A stretch of DNA of 64,000 nt, from contig NZ_JOFZ01000007.1 in assembly GCF_000721265.1 (NCBI RefSeq), positions 62,001 to 126,000 of the forward strand, written 5' to 3'. Shown in pieces: positions 16,679 through 26,967 of the stretch (the stretch's first letter is position 1; each line of letters starts with the position of its first letter). Position numbers and translations under genes: made by a program. Source of the DNA: Streptomyces sp. NRRL F-5126. GTDB lineage: Bacteria > Actinomycetota > Actinomycetes > Streptomycetales > Streptomycetaceae. The notes below the pieces were generated by a model that was not told the DNA's origin, did no database searches, and saw nothing but the letters and a program-made list of their open reading frames with translations.

Positions 16679-17383
16679 ATGGCTCTGGCTACGCGCACGG
16701 ACAAGCGGCCTTCCCTGCCCAGAACGGTCTGGGACTCCACGGTCGGCAAGAAGACGGTGATGGCCGTCAGCGGCCTGCTCATGCTGGCCTACCTCGTGGC
16801 CCACATGTACGGGAACCTGAAGATCTTCTTCGGCCCCGGCACGTTCGACGGCTACGCGCACTGGCTGCGCGTCATGGGCGAGCCGCTCCTCCACTACGCG
16901 TGGGCGCTGTGGATCATCCGCGTCGTGCTGGCCGCGGCGGTCGTCGCGCACGCCGTCACCGCCTACCAGCTCAGCCGCCGCGACCGCGCCGCACGCCCCA
17001 CCAAGTACGTGCACAGGAAGGCGCGCACCAGCTACGCGACCCGCACCATGCGCTGGGGCGGTGTGATCCTCGGCCTGTTCATCGTCTGGCACATCCTGGA
17101 CCTCACCACCGGCACCGTGCAGCCGGGGTTCGTGCCCGGCCACCCGTACGCCAACGTCGTCGCGGCTTTCCACGAGTGGTGGAACGACGTCGTCTACATC
17201 GTCGCGATGCTCGCGCTCGGCCTCCACATCCAGCACGGCTTCTGGAGCGCGGCACAGACCCTCGGCGCGGGCAGCAAGGCCCGCGACCGCACCTTCAAGA
17301 CCCTCGCGAACCTGCTGGCGCTCGTGCTGACGCTGGGATTCGTCGCCGTACCCGTCGCCGTCATGACCGGACTGGTGAGCTGA
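16679..17383 (+). CDS. sdhC: Succinate dehydrogenase/fumarate reductase cytochrome b subunit
   Basis: Membrane anchor of a type-B succinate:quinone oxidoreductase: one 234-residue polypeptide with five transmembrane helices rather than separate SdhC and SdhD. Helices begin near residues 23, 76, 125, 165 and 208. Conserved histidines expected to bind the two hemes are seen in [36 protein letters not shown] and LHIQHGFW. It passes electrons between the SdhB iron-sulfur clusters and menaquinone. It is separated from sdhA by one base and forms an operon with sdhA and sdhB. No ribosome-binding site is seen (see the leaderless promoter). The [12 protein letters not shown] loop is cytoplasmic. Confidence 0.92.
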   Translation: MALATRTDKRPSLPRTVWDSTVGKKTVMAVSGLLMLAYLVAHMYGNLKIFFGPGTFDGYAHWLRVMGEPLLHYAWALWIIRVVLAAAVVAHAVTAYQLSRRDRAARPTKYVHRKARTSYATRTMRWGGVILGLFIVWHILDLTTGTVQPGFVPGHPYANVVAAFHEWWNDVVYIVAMLALGLHIQHGFWSAAQTLGAGSKARDRTFKTLANLLALVLTLGFVAVPVAVMTGLVS

Positions 17384-17384
17384 C

Positions 17385-19330
<1,946 letters not shown>

Positions 19331-19334
<4 letters not shown>

Positions 19335-20077
19335 GGCTCACCCTGCGCATCTGGCGGCAGGCGAACGCCGGCGCCGACGGCGCCATGGCAACCTACGAGA
19401 TCGACGGCATCACCGAGGACATGTCCTTCCTCGAGATGCTCGACGCGCTCAACGAGAAGCTCATCCTGGCGGGCGACACCCCCGTCGCCTTCGACCACGA
19501 CTGCCGCGAGGGCATCTGCGGTGCCTGCGGCGTCGTCATCAACGGCGACGCGCACGGCCCCGAGCGCACCACCACCTGCCAACTGCACATGCGGCACTTC
19601 GACGACGGCGACACCATCGACGTCGAGCCGTGGCGCGCCGGGGCGTTCCCCGTCGTCAAGGACCTCGTCGTGGACCGCTCGGCGTTCGACCGGATCATCG
19701 GCTCGGGCGGCTACGTCACCGCGCCGACCGGCGCGGCGCCCGAGGCGCACGCGACGGCGGTGCCCAAGCCGGCCGCGGACTCCGCCTTCGAGCACGCCGA
19801 GTGCATCGGCTGCGGCGCCTGCGTCGCGGCGTGCCCCAACGGCGCGGCCATGCTGTTCACGTCGGCGAAGGTCAACCACCTGAACGTGCTGCCGCAGGGG
19901 GCCCCGGAGCGCGAGACCCGCGTGCTCGACATGGTGGCGCGGATGGACGAGGAGGGGTTCGGCGGCTGCACCCTGGCAGGCGAGTGTGCGACGGCCTGCC
20001 CCAAGGGCATCCCCCTGACGTCCATCACCTCGATGAACAGGGAGTGGCTGAGGGCCACCCGCAAGGCCGGCCGCTGA
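19331..20077 (+). CDS. sdhB: Succinate dehydrogenase/fumarate reductase iron-sulfur subunit
   Basis: Electron-transfer subunit of 248 residues carrying three clusters. The [2Fe-2S] ligands are in [16 protein letters not shown] with a fourth Cys in TTCQLHM. The [4Fe-4S] site is [15 protein letters not shown]. The [3Fe-4S]/[4Fe-4S] ligands are in [19 protein letters not shown]. Clusters relay electrons from SdhA FAD to the heme-containing SdhC. The ATG overlaps the sdhA stop (ATGA). A hairpin at 20124-20148 probably ends the operon. Confidence 0.95.
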
Positions 20078-20123
20078 GCGGGACCGCCGCGGCGCGCCAC
20101 CCGTTCGGAGCAGTCGCGCGTGA

Positions 20124-20148
20124 GCGGCGCGCCGGCCGGCCGCGCCGC
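20124..20148. terminator. Probable terminator after sdhB
   Basis: GCGGCGCG (20124-20131) pairs with CGCGCCGC (20141-20148) over a 9-nt GC-rich loop, 46 bases after the sdhB stop. Confidence 0.5.
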
Positions 20149-20306
20149 CGGTCGGACGCCGCCCGGTACCCCCTAACGGGCGGTTCGGTGCACCGGACGG
20201 CCCTGTCCGCTTCGCTCCTCGCGCGATCATGACTTCCACTGGAGGTCAGACGGCCCCACTCGGGTGAGCCGTGCCCGCCTTCATGGCGGCTTCCGAAGGA
20301 GTCCGG

Positions 20307-21032
20307 ATGAAGAAAACCGCTGTGAGAGCTGCCGCCATGGTGGCGGCCGCTCTCTTCGCGTCGACGGCGACCGCCTGTTCGAGCAGCGGCTCGTCCTCGC
20401 ACCACAAGGGGGACACGGCCGAGCACGTCAAGGCCGCGGCCGACAGCGCCTCCCCGTCGTCGTCCATGTCCGCCGGCATGAAGGACGCCGCGGCGACCAT
20501 CATGACGAGCAAGGTGCCGGGACTCGGCGAGATCCTCGTGGACGGCAAGGGCCACACGCTCTACATGTTCGCCAAGGACACGACGGACAAGTCGATGTGC
20601 ACGGGCTCGTGCGCCAAGGCGTGGCCGCCGGCCATCGTGACGGCCACGCCGAAGGCCGGGACCATGTCCGCCTCGCCGACCATGTCCGAGACGATGTCGC
20701 CCACCGCGTCGGCTTCGGCGTCGAAGCCGGCCTCGCCGAGCCCGTCGTCGTCCGGCATGGTCAAGGAGTCGCTGCTCGGCACGGTCAAGCGCAGCGACGG
20801 CACGCTCCAGGCCACCTACGACAAGCACCCGCTCTACTACTTCGCCGAGGACAAGAAGGCGGGCGACGCGCTCGGCCAGGGGTCGACGGCCTTCGGCGCG
20901 AAGTGGTACGTGCTGGACGCCCAGGGCCAGCGCGTCACGGCGATGCCGACGAACAGCGCGAGCCCGAGCAGCACCGGCAGCCCCACCTCGACCGCGTCGC
21001 CGACGAGCGGCAGCAGCGGCAGCCAGTACTGA
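20307..21032 (+). CDS. Lipoprotein with PF03640-type secreted repeats
   Basis: A 241-residue exported lipoprotein: MKKTAVRAAAMVAAALFAST then the lipobox-like TATAC, then a Ser-rich spacer. Two copies of the secreted repeat of unknown function follow: LVDGKGHTLYMFAKDTTDKSMCTGSCAKAWPP (about residues 75-106, read in pieces) and a partner region QATYDKHPLYYFAEDKKAGDALGQ (about 172-195). A Ser/Pro/Met-rich linker lies between. These repeats are widespread in actinobacterial surface lipoproteins, and no enzyme activity is known to me. GAAGGA before ATG 20307 fixes the start. It is a single gene, closed by strong hairpins downstream. Confidence 0.85.
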   Translation: MKKTAVRAAAMVAAALFASTATACSSSGSSSHHKGDTAEHVKAAADSASPSSSMSAGMKDAAATIMTSKVPGLGEILVDGKGHTLYMFAKDTTDKSMCTGSCAKAWPPAIVTATPKAGTMSASPTMSETMSPTASASASKPASPSPSSSGMVKESLLGTVKRSDGTLQATYDKHPLYYFAEDKKAGDALGQGSTAFGAKWYVLDAQGQRVTAMPTNSASPSSTGSPTSTASPTSGSSGSQY

Positions 21033-21040
21033 CGCCGCCC

Positions 21041-21060
21041 GTGGGCCCCTCGGGGCCCAC
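21041..21060. terminator. Terminator hairpin 1 after the lipoprotein gene
   Basis: GTGGGCCC and GGGCCCAC pair over the tetraloop CTCG, eight bases after the stop codon. Confidence 0.75.
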
Positions 21061-21068
21061 GCCTGTGC

Positions 21069-21105
21069 CGGGGCCCCCGGACGCGACCGGCGTCCGGGGG
21101 CCCCG
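21069..21105. terminator. Terminator hairpin 2 after the lipoprotein gene
   Basis: A perfect 15-bp GC-rich stem (21069-21083 with 21091-21105) and 7-nt loop directly after hairpin 1. The remaining gap up to 21380 shows no gene. Confidence 0.8.
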
Positions 21106-21381
21106 CGGCATGTCGCACGGCCGCCACGATGTCAACACAGCATTGACATGCGGGCTTCTGAAGGCCCGTTCGGGGGCGCATCCGGGCATCGCCGCCCGCG
21201 GCCGGCGACGGACGGCGGGGGACGCGCGCCCCGGCACGCTTCCGTGCCCTCTGCCTGTCTCACCGCATGGACGTGATCTGCGTCATGGCGAGCTGCTGCG
21301 CTGACCTGCCGTTTCGACCAGTGCGTCCCGGATGGGCGGGATGCGCGTGACGGCCGTGACGGCCGGGCATCCGTTCGAGCT

Positions 21382-21420
21382 ATCTACACGACATATGGAA
21401 GTCATATGGAGGAGATAGAT
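21382..21420. promoter_or_regulatory. AT-rich operator candidate upstream of the exporter gene
   Basis: Two copies of the self-complementary CATATG (21392-21397 and 21403-21408) separated by five bases form a 17-bp inverted repeat, flanked by ATCTA (21382-21386) and TAGAT (21416-21420). The stretch is conspicuously A+T-rich for this genome and lies about 80 bases before the exporter start. It suits a TetR/PadR/MarR-type repressor site, although no such regulator is adjacent. Confidence 0.5.
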
Positions 21421-21499
21421 TACTTGCATCAACCAACGTTCCGCGTTCGCGCGCGCCGCGGGTGGCACGCGTTCGCGCACGCGAAGGAGTCAGGACATT

Positions 21500-23332
21500 G
21501 TGGGTATGAGCCGAACAACCGCAGCACAGCCGTCGCGGACCGGCCCCGGCGAGCGCTACAAGTGGATCGCGCTGTCGAACACCACGCTCGGCGTGCTGAT
21601 GGTGATGATCAACCAGTCGATCGTGCTGATCGCGCTCCCCGACATCTTCCGCGGAATCGACCTGAACCCGCTCGACCCCGGGAACACCAGCTACCTGCTG
21701 TGGATGCTGATGGGTTTCATGGTGGTAACGGCCGTCCTGGTGGTGACGTTCGGCAGGCTGGGTGACATGTTCGGCCGCGTCCGCATGTACAACATGGGCT
21801 TCGCGGCCTTCACCATATGTTCGATCGCGCTCTCGCTCACGTACTTCAACGGCAGCGCGGGCGCCCTGTGGCTGATCGGCTGGCGCATCGCGCAGGGCAT
21901 CGGCGGCGCGCTGCTGTTCGCCAACTCGACGGCGATCCTCACCGACGCCTTCCCCACGCGCCAGCGCGGCACGGCGCTCGGCATCAACTCGATCGCCGCC
22001 ATCGCGGGATCCTTCATCGGCCTGATCCTCGGCGGTGTGCTCGCGCCGGTCAACTGGAAGCTGATCTTCCTGGTGTCCGTGCCGTTCGGCATCTTCGGCA
22101 CCGTGTGGGCATACCTCAAGCTGCACGACACCGGCGTGCGGGTGCACGCCAAGATGGACTGGTGGGGCAACATCACCTTCGGCATCGGCCTGATCGCCGT
22201 GCTGGTGGGCATCACCTACGGCATCCAGCCCTACGGTTCCTCCACGATGGGCTGGGGCAACCCGATGGTGCTGGCCGCTCTCATCGGCGGTGTAGTTGTC
22301 TTGGGCATCTTTGTGTGGATCGAGCGCACCGTCGAGCAGCCGCTGTTCCGGCTCTCGCTCTTTCGGCTGCGCGCCTTCACCGCGGGCAACATCGGCAGCC
22401 TGATGATGGCCCTCGGACGCGGTGGCCTGCAGTTCATGCTGATCATGTGGCTCCAGGGGATCTGGCTGCCGCTGCACGGTTACAGCTTCGAGAAGACACC
22501 ACTGTGGGCCGGCATCTACATGATCCCGCTGACCGTGGGCTTCCTGCTGTCCGCGCCGCTGTCCGGCTGGCTCTCCGACCGGTTCGGGGCCCGCATGTTC
22601 ACCGTCGGCGGTGCCGTCGTCACCGGGGGCGGTTTCGTCGCGCTGATGGTGCTGCCGACGAACTTCAACTACTGGCTCTTCGCCGTGCTGCTGTTCGTCA
22701 ACGGCCTCGGCTCCGGCCTCTTCGCGTCCCCCAACAGGGCCGAGATCATGAACTCGCTGCCCGCCGACGCGCGCGGCGTCGGCGCGGGCATGGGCGCGAC
22801 GTTCCAGAACTCCGCCTCCGTGCTGTCCATCGGCATCTTCTTCAGCCTGATGATCGCCGGCCTCTCGCACACGCTGCCGAGCGCCATGCACTCGGGCCTC
22901 GTCCACCAGGGCGTGCCGGAGAACGTGGCCTCCGGTGTCTCGCAGCTGCCGCCCATCGCGGTGCTGTTCGCCGCTTTCCTCGGCTACAACCCGTTCCAGC
23001 AGTTGCTCGGCGACCAGCTGAAGAACCTGCCCGATCACGGCGCGTCCATCACCAGCAAGCAGTTCTTCCCCGACCTGATCTCCGGCCCCTTCCACTCGGG
23101 CCTCGTCGTCGCGTTCTGGTTCGCGATCGCCGCCTGCGCCGTCGCGGTGGTCTCCTCCCTGCTGACGGGCAGGCTCGGCCGCGCACACGGCGTCGTCCCG
23201 CCCGAGCCGCTCGGTGAGGAGCTGGCCGCCGTCTCGGGCGAGGCCGGGCTCGCCATGACCGAACTCGTCGTCCCGGAGGGCGAGAGCGTCAGCGGCGAGG
23301 CGGCGGGCGCCCGCAAGAATCCGGTCGATTGA
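21500..23332 (+). CDS. MFS transporter, DHA2 family (14-TM drug exporter type)
   Basis: A 610-residue major-facilitator protein of the DHA2 group, which usually exports drugs or other small hydrophobic compounds by proton antiport. TM1 ends in the motif VLMVMINQSIVLIALPDIF, and the cytoplasmic loop between TM2 and TM3 carries FGRLGDMFGRVRMYN (motif A). RIAQGIGGALLFANSTAIL (motif B region) and GSFIGLILGGVLAPVNWKLIF (motif C) follow, with a second half from about residue 290. GTG 21500 is supported by AAGGAG at 21483-21488; ATG 21506 is an alternative. There are no partner genes, and a terminator follows at 23350. Confidence 0.88.
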   Translation: MGMSRTTAAQPSRTGPGERYKWIALSNTTLGVLMVMINQSIVLIALPDIFRGIDLNPLDPGNTSYLLWMLMGFMVVTAVLVVTFGRLGDMFGRVRMYNMGFAAFTICSIALSLTYFNGSAGALWLIGWRIAQGIGGALLFANSTAILTDAFPTRQRGTALGINSIAAIAGSFIGLILGGVLAPVNWKLIFLVSVPFGIFGTVWAYLKLHDTGVRVHAKMDWWGNITFGIGLIAVLVGITYGIQPYGSSTMGWGNPMVLAALIGGVVVLGIFVWIERTVEQPLFRLSLFRLRAFTAGNIGSLMMALGRGGLQFMLIMWLQGIWLPLHGYSFEKTPLWAGIYMIPLTVGFLLSAPLSGWLSDRFGARMFTVGGAVVTGGGFVALMVLPTNFNYWLFAVLLFVNGLGSGLFASPNRAEIMNSLPADARGVGAGMGATFQNSASVLSIGIFFSLMIAGLSHTLPSAMHSGLVHQGVPENVASGVSQLPPIAVLFAAFLGYNPFQQLLGDQLKNLPDHGASITSKQFFPDLISGPFHSGLVVAFWFAIAACAVAVVSSLLTGRLGRAHGVVPPEPLGEELAAVSGEAGLAMTELVVPEGESVSGEAAGARKNPVD

Positions 23333-23349
23333 TCCTCGGGCCGTTCACG

Positions 23350-23384
23350 GCACCCGGCATGCGCGAGGTGCGCGTGCCGGGTGC
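23350..23384. terminator. Terminator after the exporter gene
   Basis: A 15-bp stem with one G-U pair (23350-23364 with 23370-23384) closes a GAGGT loop, 17 bases after the stop. Confidence 0.75.
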
Positions 23385-23473
23385 ACGGGTGACGCCCCTG
23401 ACGTCGAAGCCGCCGGAACCCTGCCGTCCACCGTCGATTTTCTGACGTTTCCGTGACCCCGCCAAGGGCACTC

Positions 23474-23504
23474 TTGTGCGAGCGGAAACGAGTGGCCTTA
23501 GGTT
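23474..23504 (+). promoter_or_regulatory. Candidate egtA promoter
   Basis: TTGTGC (23474-23479), 19 bases, then TAGGTT (23499-23504), giving a start about 23511 and a leader of about 57 nt to the egtA ATG. The spacer is slightly long, so this is tentative. Confidence 0.35.
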
Positions 23505-23567
23505 GGACCGGAGCGCTTGGCCCCGACCGGGCCGGCGCCACTTCGGCCTCGACAGGAGGACCCGGCC

Positions 23568-24839
23568 ATGTCACCCGACGACGTCGCAGGTGGGCGCGGT
23601 GCGCTCACCGAGGAGGAAGCGGAAGCGCTGCTCGACGGCATCTGCTTCAAGACGGGCCCGCCCCGCACCGTGGGGGTAGAACTGGAATGGCTCGTTCACG
23701 ACCGTCACGACCCCGAACGACCGGTACCGGCCCACCGCCGCGCAACCGCGTTCGAGCAGCTGCGGGCAGTACCGCTCGCTTCCGCACTCACCTTCGAACC
23801 CGGCGGCCAGCTGGAGCTCAGCTCGCCGCCCGCCGCGTCCCTGACGGAATGCATATCCACCGTCGGCGCGGACCTCCACGCCGTACGCGCACATCTGCGC
23901 GATGCCGGCCTCGCGCTCGCAGGATACGGCCAGGACCCCTGGCACCATCCCGACCGCATCCTCCACGCTCCCCGCTACGACGCGATGGAGGCGTACTTCG
24001 ACAGATCCGGCACCACGGGCCGCGACATGATGCGCACCACCGCCTCCGTGCAGATCTGCCTCGACGCGGGCCACGAGGAGCCCGGGCCGCTCGGCCACGG
24101 GCGCCGCTGGCACCTCGCCCACCTGCTGGGCGCCGTCCTCGTCGCCGCGTTCGCGAACTCGCCGATGCGGCGCGGCCGCGCCACCGGCTGGCGCTCCACC
24201 CGCCAGGCAGTGTGGACGAAACTCGACCCCGGGCGCACCACCGCCCCCGCGGGCGGCCGCGACCCCCGCGTCGCCTGGACGGCCTACGCCCTGGACGCGC
24301 CCGTCATGTGCGTCAGGGCGCCCGACGGCCCCTGGGACGTGCCGGAAGGGCTGACCTTCCGCGACTGGATCAGGCGCGGACTGCCGCGCCCACCGGACAG
24401 GTCCGACCTCGAATACCACATCACCACGCTGTTCCCGCCGGTCAGGCCGCGCGGCCACCTGGAGCTGCGGATGATCGACGCCCAGCCGGGCGACAACGGC
24501 TGGATCGTGCCCCTCGCCGTGACCACGGCGCTGTTCGACGACCCGGAGGCGGCGGAGACCGTCTACCGCGCCGTCAAGCCGCTCGCCGAGACGGCCGGGC
24601 CGCTGCCCCCGCCCGGCAACCTCCTCTGGCTGAACGCCGCGCGCCACGGCATGGCAGACCCGGAACTGCGCACGACGGCCGCCGCCTGCTTCACGACCGC
24701 CCTTGAGGCCCTGCCGCGCATCGGCGTCGCGCGGGCCGTCCAGGACGCCGTCGCCGACTTCACCGACCGCTACGTCCTGCGCGGGCGATGTCCCGCCGAC
24801 GACGTGCGCGTCCCCGAACCCGAGAAGGACCTCCGCTGA
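23568..24839 (+). CDS. egtA: Glutamate-cysteine ligase EgtA
   Basis: First enzyme of the actinobacterial ergothioneine pathway: ATP-dependent formation of gamma-glutamylcysteine, the sulfur donor used by EgtB. The 423-residue protein fits the GCS2/EgtA family. VGVELEWLVHD near residue 35 carries the glutamate/metal-binding EXE type motif; further family blocks are LTFEPGGQLELSSPP, MMRTTASVQICLD and HLELRMIDAQPGDNGWIVP. The AGGAGGA ribosome-binding sequence at 23554-23560 and the ATG at 23568 are unambiguous. The stop overlaps the egtB ATG by one base, so egtABCD is one tightly coupled operon. Confidence 0.93.
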   Translation: MSPDDVAGGRGALTEEEAEALLDGICFKTGPPRTVGVELEWLVHDRHDPERPVPAHRRATAFEQLRAVPLASALTFEPGGQLELSSPPAASLTECISTVGADLHAVRAHLRDAGLALAGYGQDPWHHPDRILHAPRYDAMEAYFDRSGTTGRDMMRTTASVQICLDAGHEEPGPLGHGRRWHLAHLLGAVLVAAFANSPMRRGRATGWRSTRQAVWTKLDPGRTTAPAGGRDPRVAWTAYALDAPVMCVRAPDGPWDVPEGLTFRDWIRRGLPRPPDRSDLEYHITTLFPPVRPRGHLELRMIDAQPGDNGWIVPLAVTTALFDDPEAAETVYRAVKPLAETAGPLPPPGNLLWLNAARHGMADPELRTTAAACFTTALEALPRIGVARAVQDAVADFTDRYVLRGRCPADDVRVPEPEKDLR

Positions 24840-26212
24840 TGACCGACCGACCCGCCGAGAAGCCGAAGAGCGCTCATGGCGCCACCGCACGGGCCGCTCA
24901 GGAACAGGGCGCCGCGGCGCTGCGCGACCGCGCCGTGGCCACGCTCACCAGGGCCCGCGACCGCACCGCACTGCTGACGTCCTGCGTCGACGAGCAGGAC
25001 CTCACCGCACAGCACTCGCCCCTCATGTCGCCGCTCGTGTGGGACCTCGCCCACATCGGCAACCAGGAGGAGCAGTGGCTGCTGCGCACCGTGGGCGGCC
25101 GGGACGCGGTGCGCCCCGACATCGACTCCATCTACGACGCCTTCGAGCACCCGCGCTCCGAACGCCCCACGCTGCCGCTGCTGCCGCCCGCCGAGGCGCG
25201 CGCCTACGCCGCCGACATCCGCGACCGCGTACTCGACGTCATCGAGCGCACGCCGCTGCACGACGGGACGCCCCTGCTCGACGCGGGGTTCGCCTACGGC
25301 ATGATCGCGCAGCACGAGCAGCAGCACGACGAGACCATGCTCATCACGCACCAGCTCCGCAGGGGCCCGGCCGTCCTGCACGCGCCCGAACCGCCCGCCC
25401 GCGACACGGGCGGCGCCACCGCGCTCCCCACCGAGGTGCTCGTGCCCGCCGGCCCCTTCACCATGGGCACCTCCACGGAGCCGTGGGCACTCGACAACGA
25501 GCGCCCCGCGCACCAGCGGCTCGTGCCCGCCTTCCACATCGACACCGTGCCCGTCACCAACGGTGCCTACCGCGCGTTCGTCGAGGACGGCGGCTACGAG
25601 GACGAGCGCTGGTGGGCGCCGCGCGGCTGGGCGCAGATCCGCGAGCACTCCATCGGCGCCCCGCTGTTCTGGCGGCGCGACGGCGGCGGCTGGCTGCGCC
25701 GCCGCTTCGGCAGCGTCGAGCCCGTACCCGACGACGAGCCGGTGCTGCACGTCAGCTGGTACGAGGCCGACGCCTACGCCCGGTGGGCCGGCCGGCGCCT
25801 GCCGACCGAGGAGGAGTGGGAGAAGGCCGCACGCCACGACCCCGCCACCGGCGAGACCCGCCGCTACCCGTGGGGCGACGCGGACCCGGCGCCGGAACAC
25901 GCCAACCTGGGCCAGCGCCACCTCAGGCCCGCCCGCGCGGGCAGCTACCCGGCCGGCGCCTCGCCGCTCGGCGTGCGGCAGCTCATCGGCGACGTCTGGG
26001 AGTGGACGTCGAGCGACTTCCTGCCCTACCCGGGCTTCCGGGTCTTCCCGTACCCGGAGTACTCGCAGGTGTTCTTCGGCGGCGACTACAAGGTGCTGCG
26101 CGGCGGCTCCTTCGCGGTCGACGCGGTCGCCTGCCGCGGCACGTTCCGCAACTGGGACCTGCCGGTGCGCCGGCAGATATTCTCCGGCTTCCGCACTGCC
26201 CGGGACGCCTGA
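24839..26212 (+). CDS. egtB: Ergothioneine biosynthesis sulfoxide synthase EgtB
   Basis: Iron-dependent enzyme that joins gamma-glutamylcysteine (or cysteine) to the imidazole ring of hercynine as a sulfoxide. The 457 residues comprise an N-terminal DinB-like helical domain with the metal ligands in FAYGMIAQHEQQHDETMLIT (HX3HXE pattern, around residue 155-160) plus an earlier His in WDLAHIGNQEEQWLLR. A C-terminal FGE-sulfatase/C-type-lectin-like domain follows, with PAGPFTMGTS, RLPTEEEWEKAARHD, QLIGDVWEWTSSDFLPYPGF and VLRGGSFAV. Start and stop overlap egtA and egtC by single bases. Confidence 0.95.
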   Translation: MTDRPAEKPKSAHGATARAAQEQGAAALRDRAVATLTRARDRTALLTSCVDEQDLTAQHSPLMSPLVWDLAHIGNQEEQWLLRTVGGRDAVRPDIDSIYDAFEHPRSERPTLPLLPPAEARAYAADIRDRVLDVIERTPLHDGTPLLDAGFAYGMIAQHEQQHDETMLITHQLRRGPAVLHAPEPPARDTGGATALPTEVLVPAGPFTMGTSTEPWALDNERPAHQRLVPAFHIDTVPVTNGAYRAFVEDGGYEDERWWAPRGWAQIREHSIGAPLFWRRDGGGWLRRRFGSVEPVPDDEPVLHVSWYEADAYARWAGRRLPTEEEWEKAARHDPATGETRRYPWGDADPAPEHANLGQRHLRPARAGSYPAGASPLGVRQLIGDVWEWTSSDFLPYPGFRVFPYPEYSQVFFGGDYKVLRGGSFAVDAVACRGTFRNWDLPVRRQIFSGFRTARDA

Positions 26213-26967
26213 TGTGCCGCCACCTTGCCCGCCTCGGGCCGACCGTGCCGCTCGGCGACGTGCTCGTCGCCCCGGAGCACTCCCTGTACACCCAGTCCTG
26301 GGCGCCCAGGCACCAGCTCCACGGCACGGTCAACGCCGACGGCTTCGGTGTCGGCTGGTACGCGCAGGACGACCCCGTGCCCGCCCGCTACCGGCGCGCC
26401 GGGCCGATCTGGGCCGACCTCGGCTTCGCCGACCTCGCCCGTGTGGTGCGCACGGGCGCCCTGCTCGCGGCCGTGCGCGACGCCACCGTGCCGGGCGCCG
26501 ACGGTGAGGCCGCGGCCGCGCCGTTCGCCGCAGGACCCTGGCTGTTCAGCCACAACGGCGCGGTGGGGGAGTGGCCGGACAGCCTCGCGCCGCTCGCCCT
26601 CACGCTGCCTGCGCAGGAACTGCTCGGCCTCGCCGCGGGCAGCGACTCCGCGCTGGTCTGGGCGCTGGCCCTGCACCGCCTGCGGGCAGGCGACGCGCTC
26701 GGCCAGGCACTGGCCGACACTGTCCGCGACGTGGCCGGGGCCGCGCCGTCCTCCCGCCTCAACCTGCTGCTCACCGACGGCGCGGCCGTTGCCGCGACGG
26801 CGTGGGGCGACACCCTCTGGTACCTGCACGAGCCCGGCCACCGCGCGGTGGTGGCCTCGGAGCCCTACGACGACGACCCCCGCTGGCGCGAGGTCCCCGA
26901 CCACACCCTCCTCGTGGCGACCCGCGCCGACGTGACGCTCACCCCCCTCAAGGAGCCACCCGCGTGA
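26212..26967 (+). CDS. egtC: Ergothioneine biosynthesis amidohydrolase EgtC
   Basis: Class II glutamine-amidotransferase-type hydrolase that removes the gamma-glutamyl group from the EgtB sulfoxide product. Cys2 of MCRHLARLG becomes the N-terminal nucleophile after removal of Met, and the start is therefore certain. LHGTVNADGFGVGWYAQ and PWLFSHNGAVGEWPD are the amidotransferase signatures, and SDSALVWALALHRL follows. Length is 251 residues. The ATG overlaps the egtB stop, and the gene ends in a GTGA overlap with egtD. Confidence 0.94.
   Translation: MCRHLARLGPTVPLGDVLVAPEHSLYTQSWAPRHQLHGTVNADGFGVGWYAQDDPVPARYRRAGPIWADLGFADLARVVRTGALLAAVRDATVPGADGEAAAAPFAAGPWLFSHNGAVGEWPDSLAPLALTLPAQELLGLAAGSDSALVWALALHRLRAGDALGQALADTVRDVAGAAPSSRLNLLLTDGAAVAATAWGDTLWYLHEPGHRAVVASEPYDDDPRWREVPDHTLLVATRADVTLTPLKEPPA

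Noticed and set aside
21406..21765. Small gene beginning at ATG 21406 with the AT-rich operator as promoter
   Set aside because: Beyond about 30 codons it is the shifted frame of the MFS exporter, with typical shadow composition and no ribosome-binding site at a normal distance.
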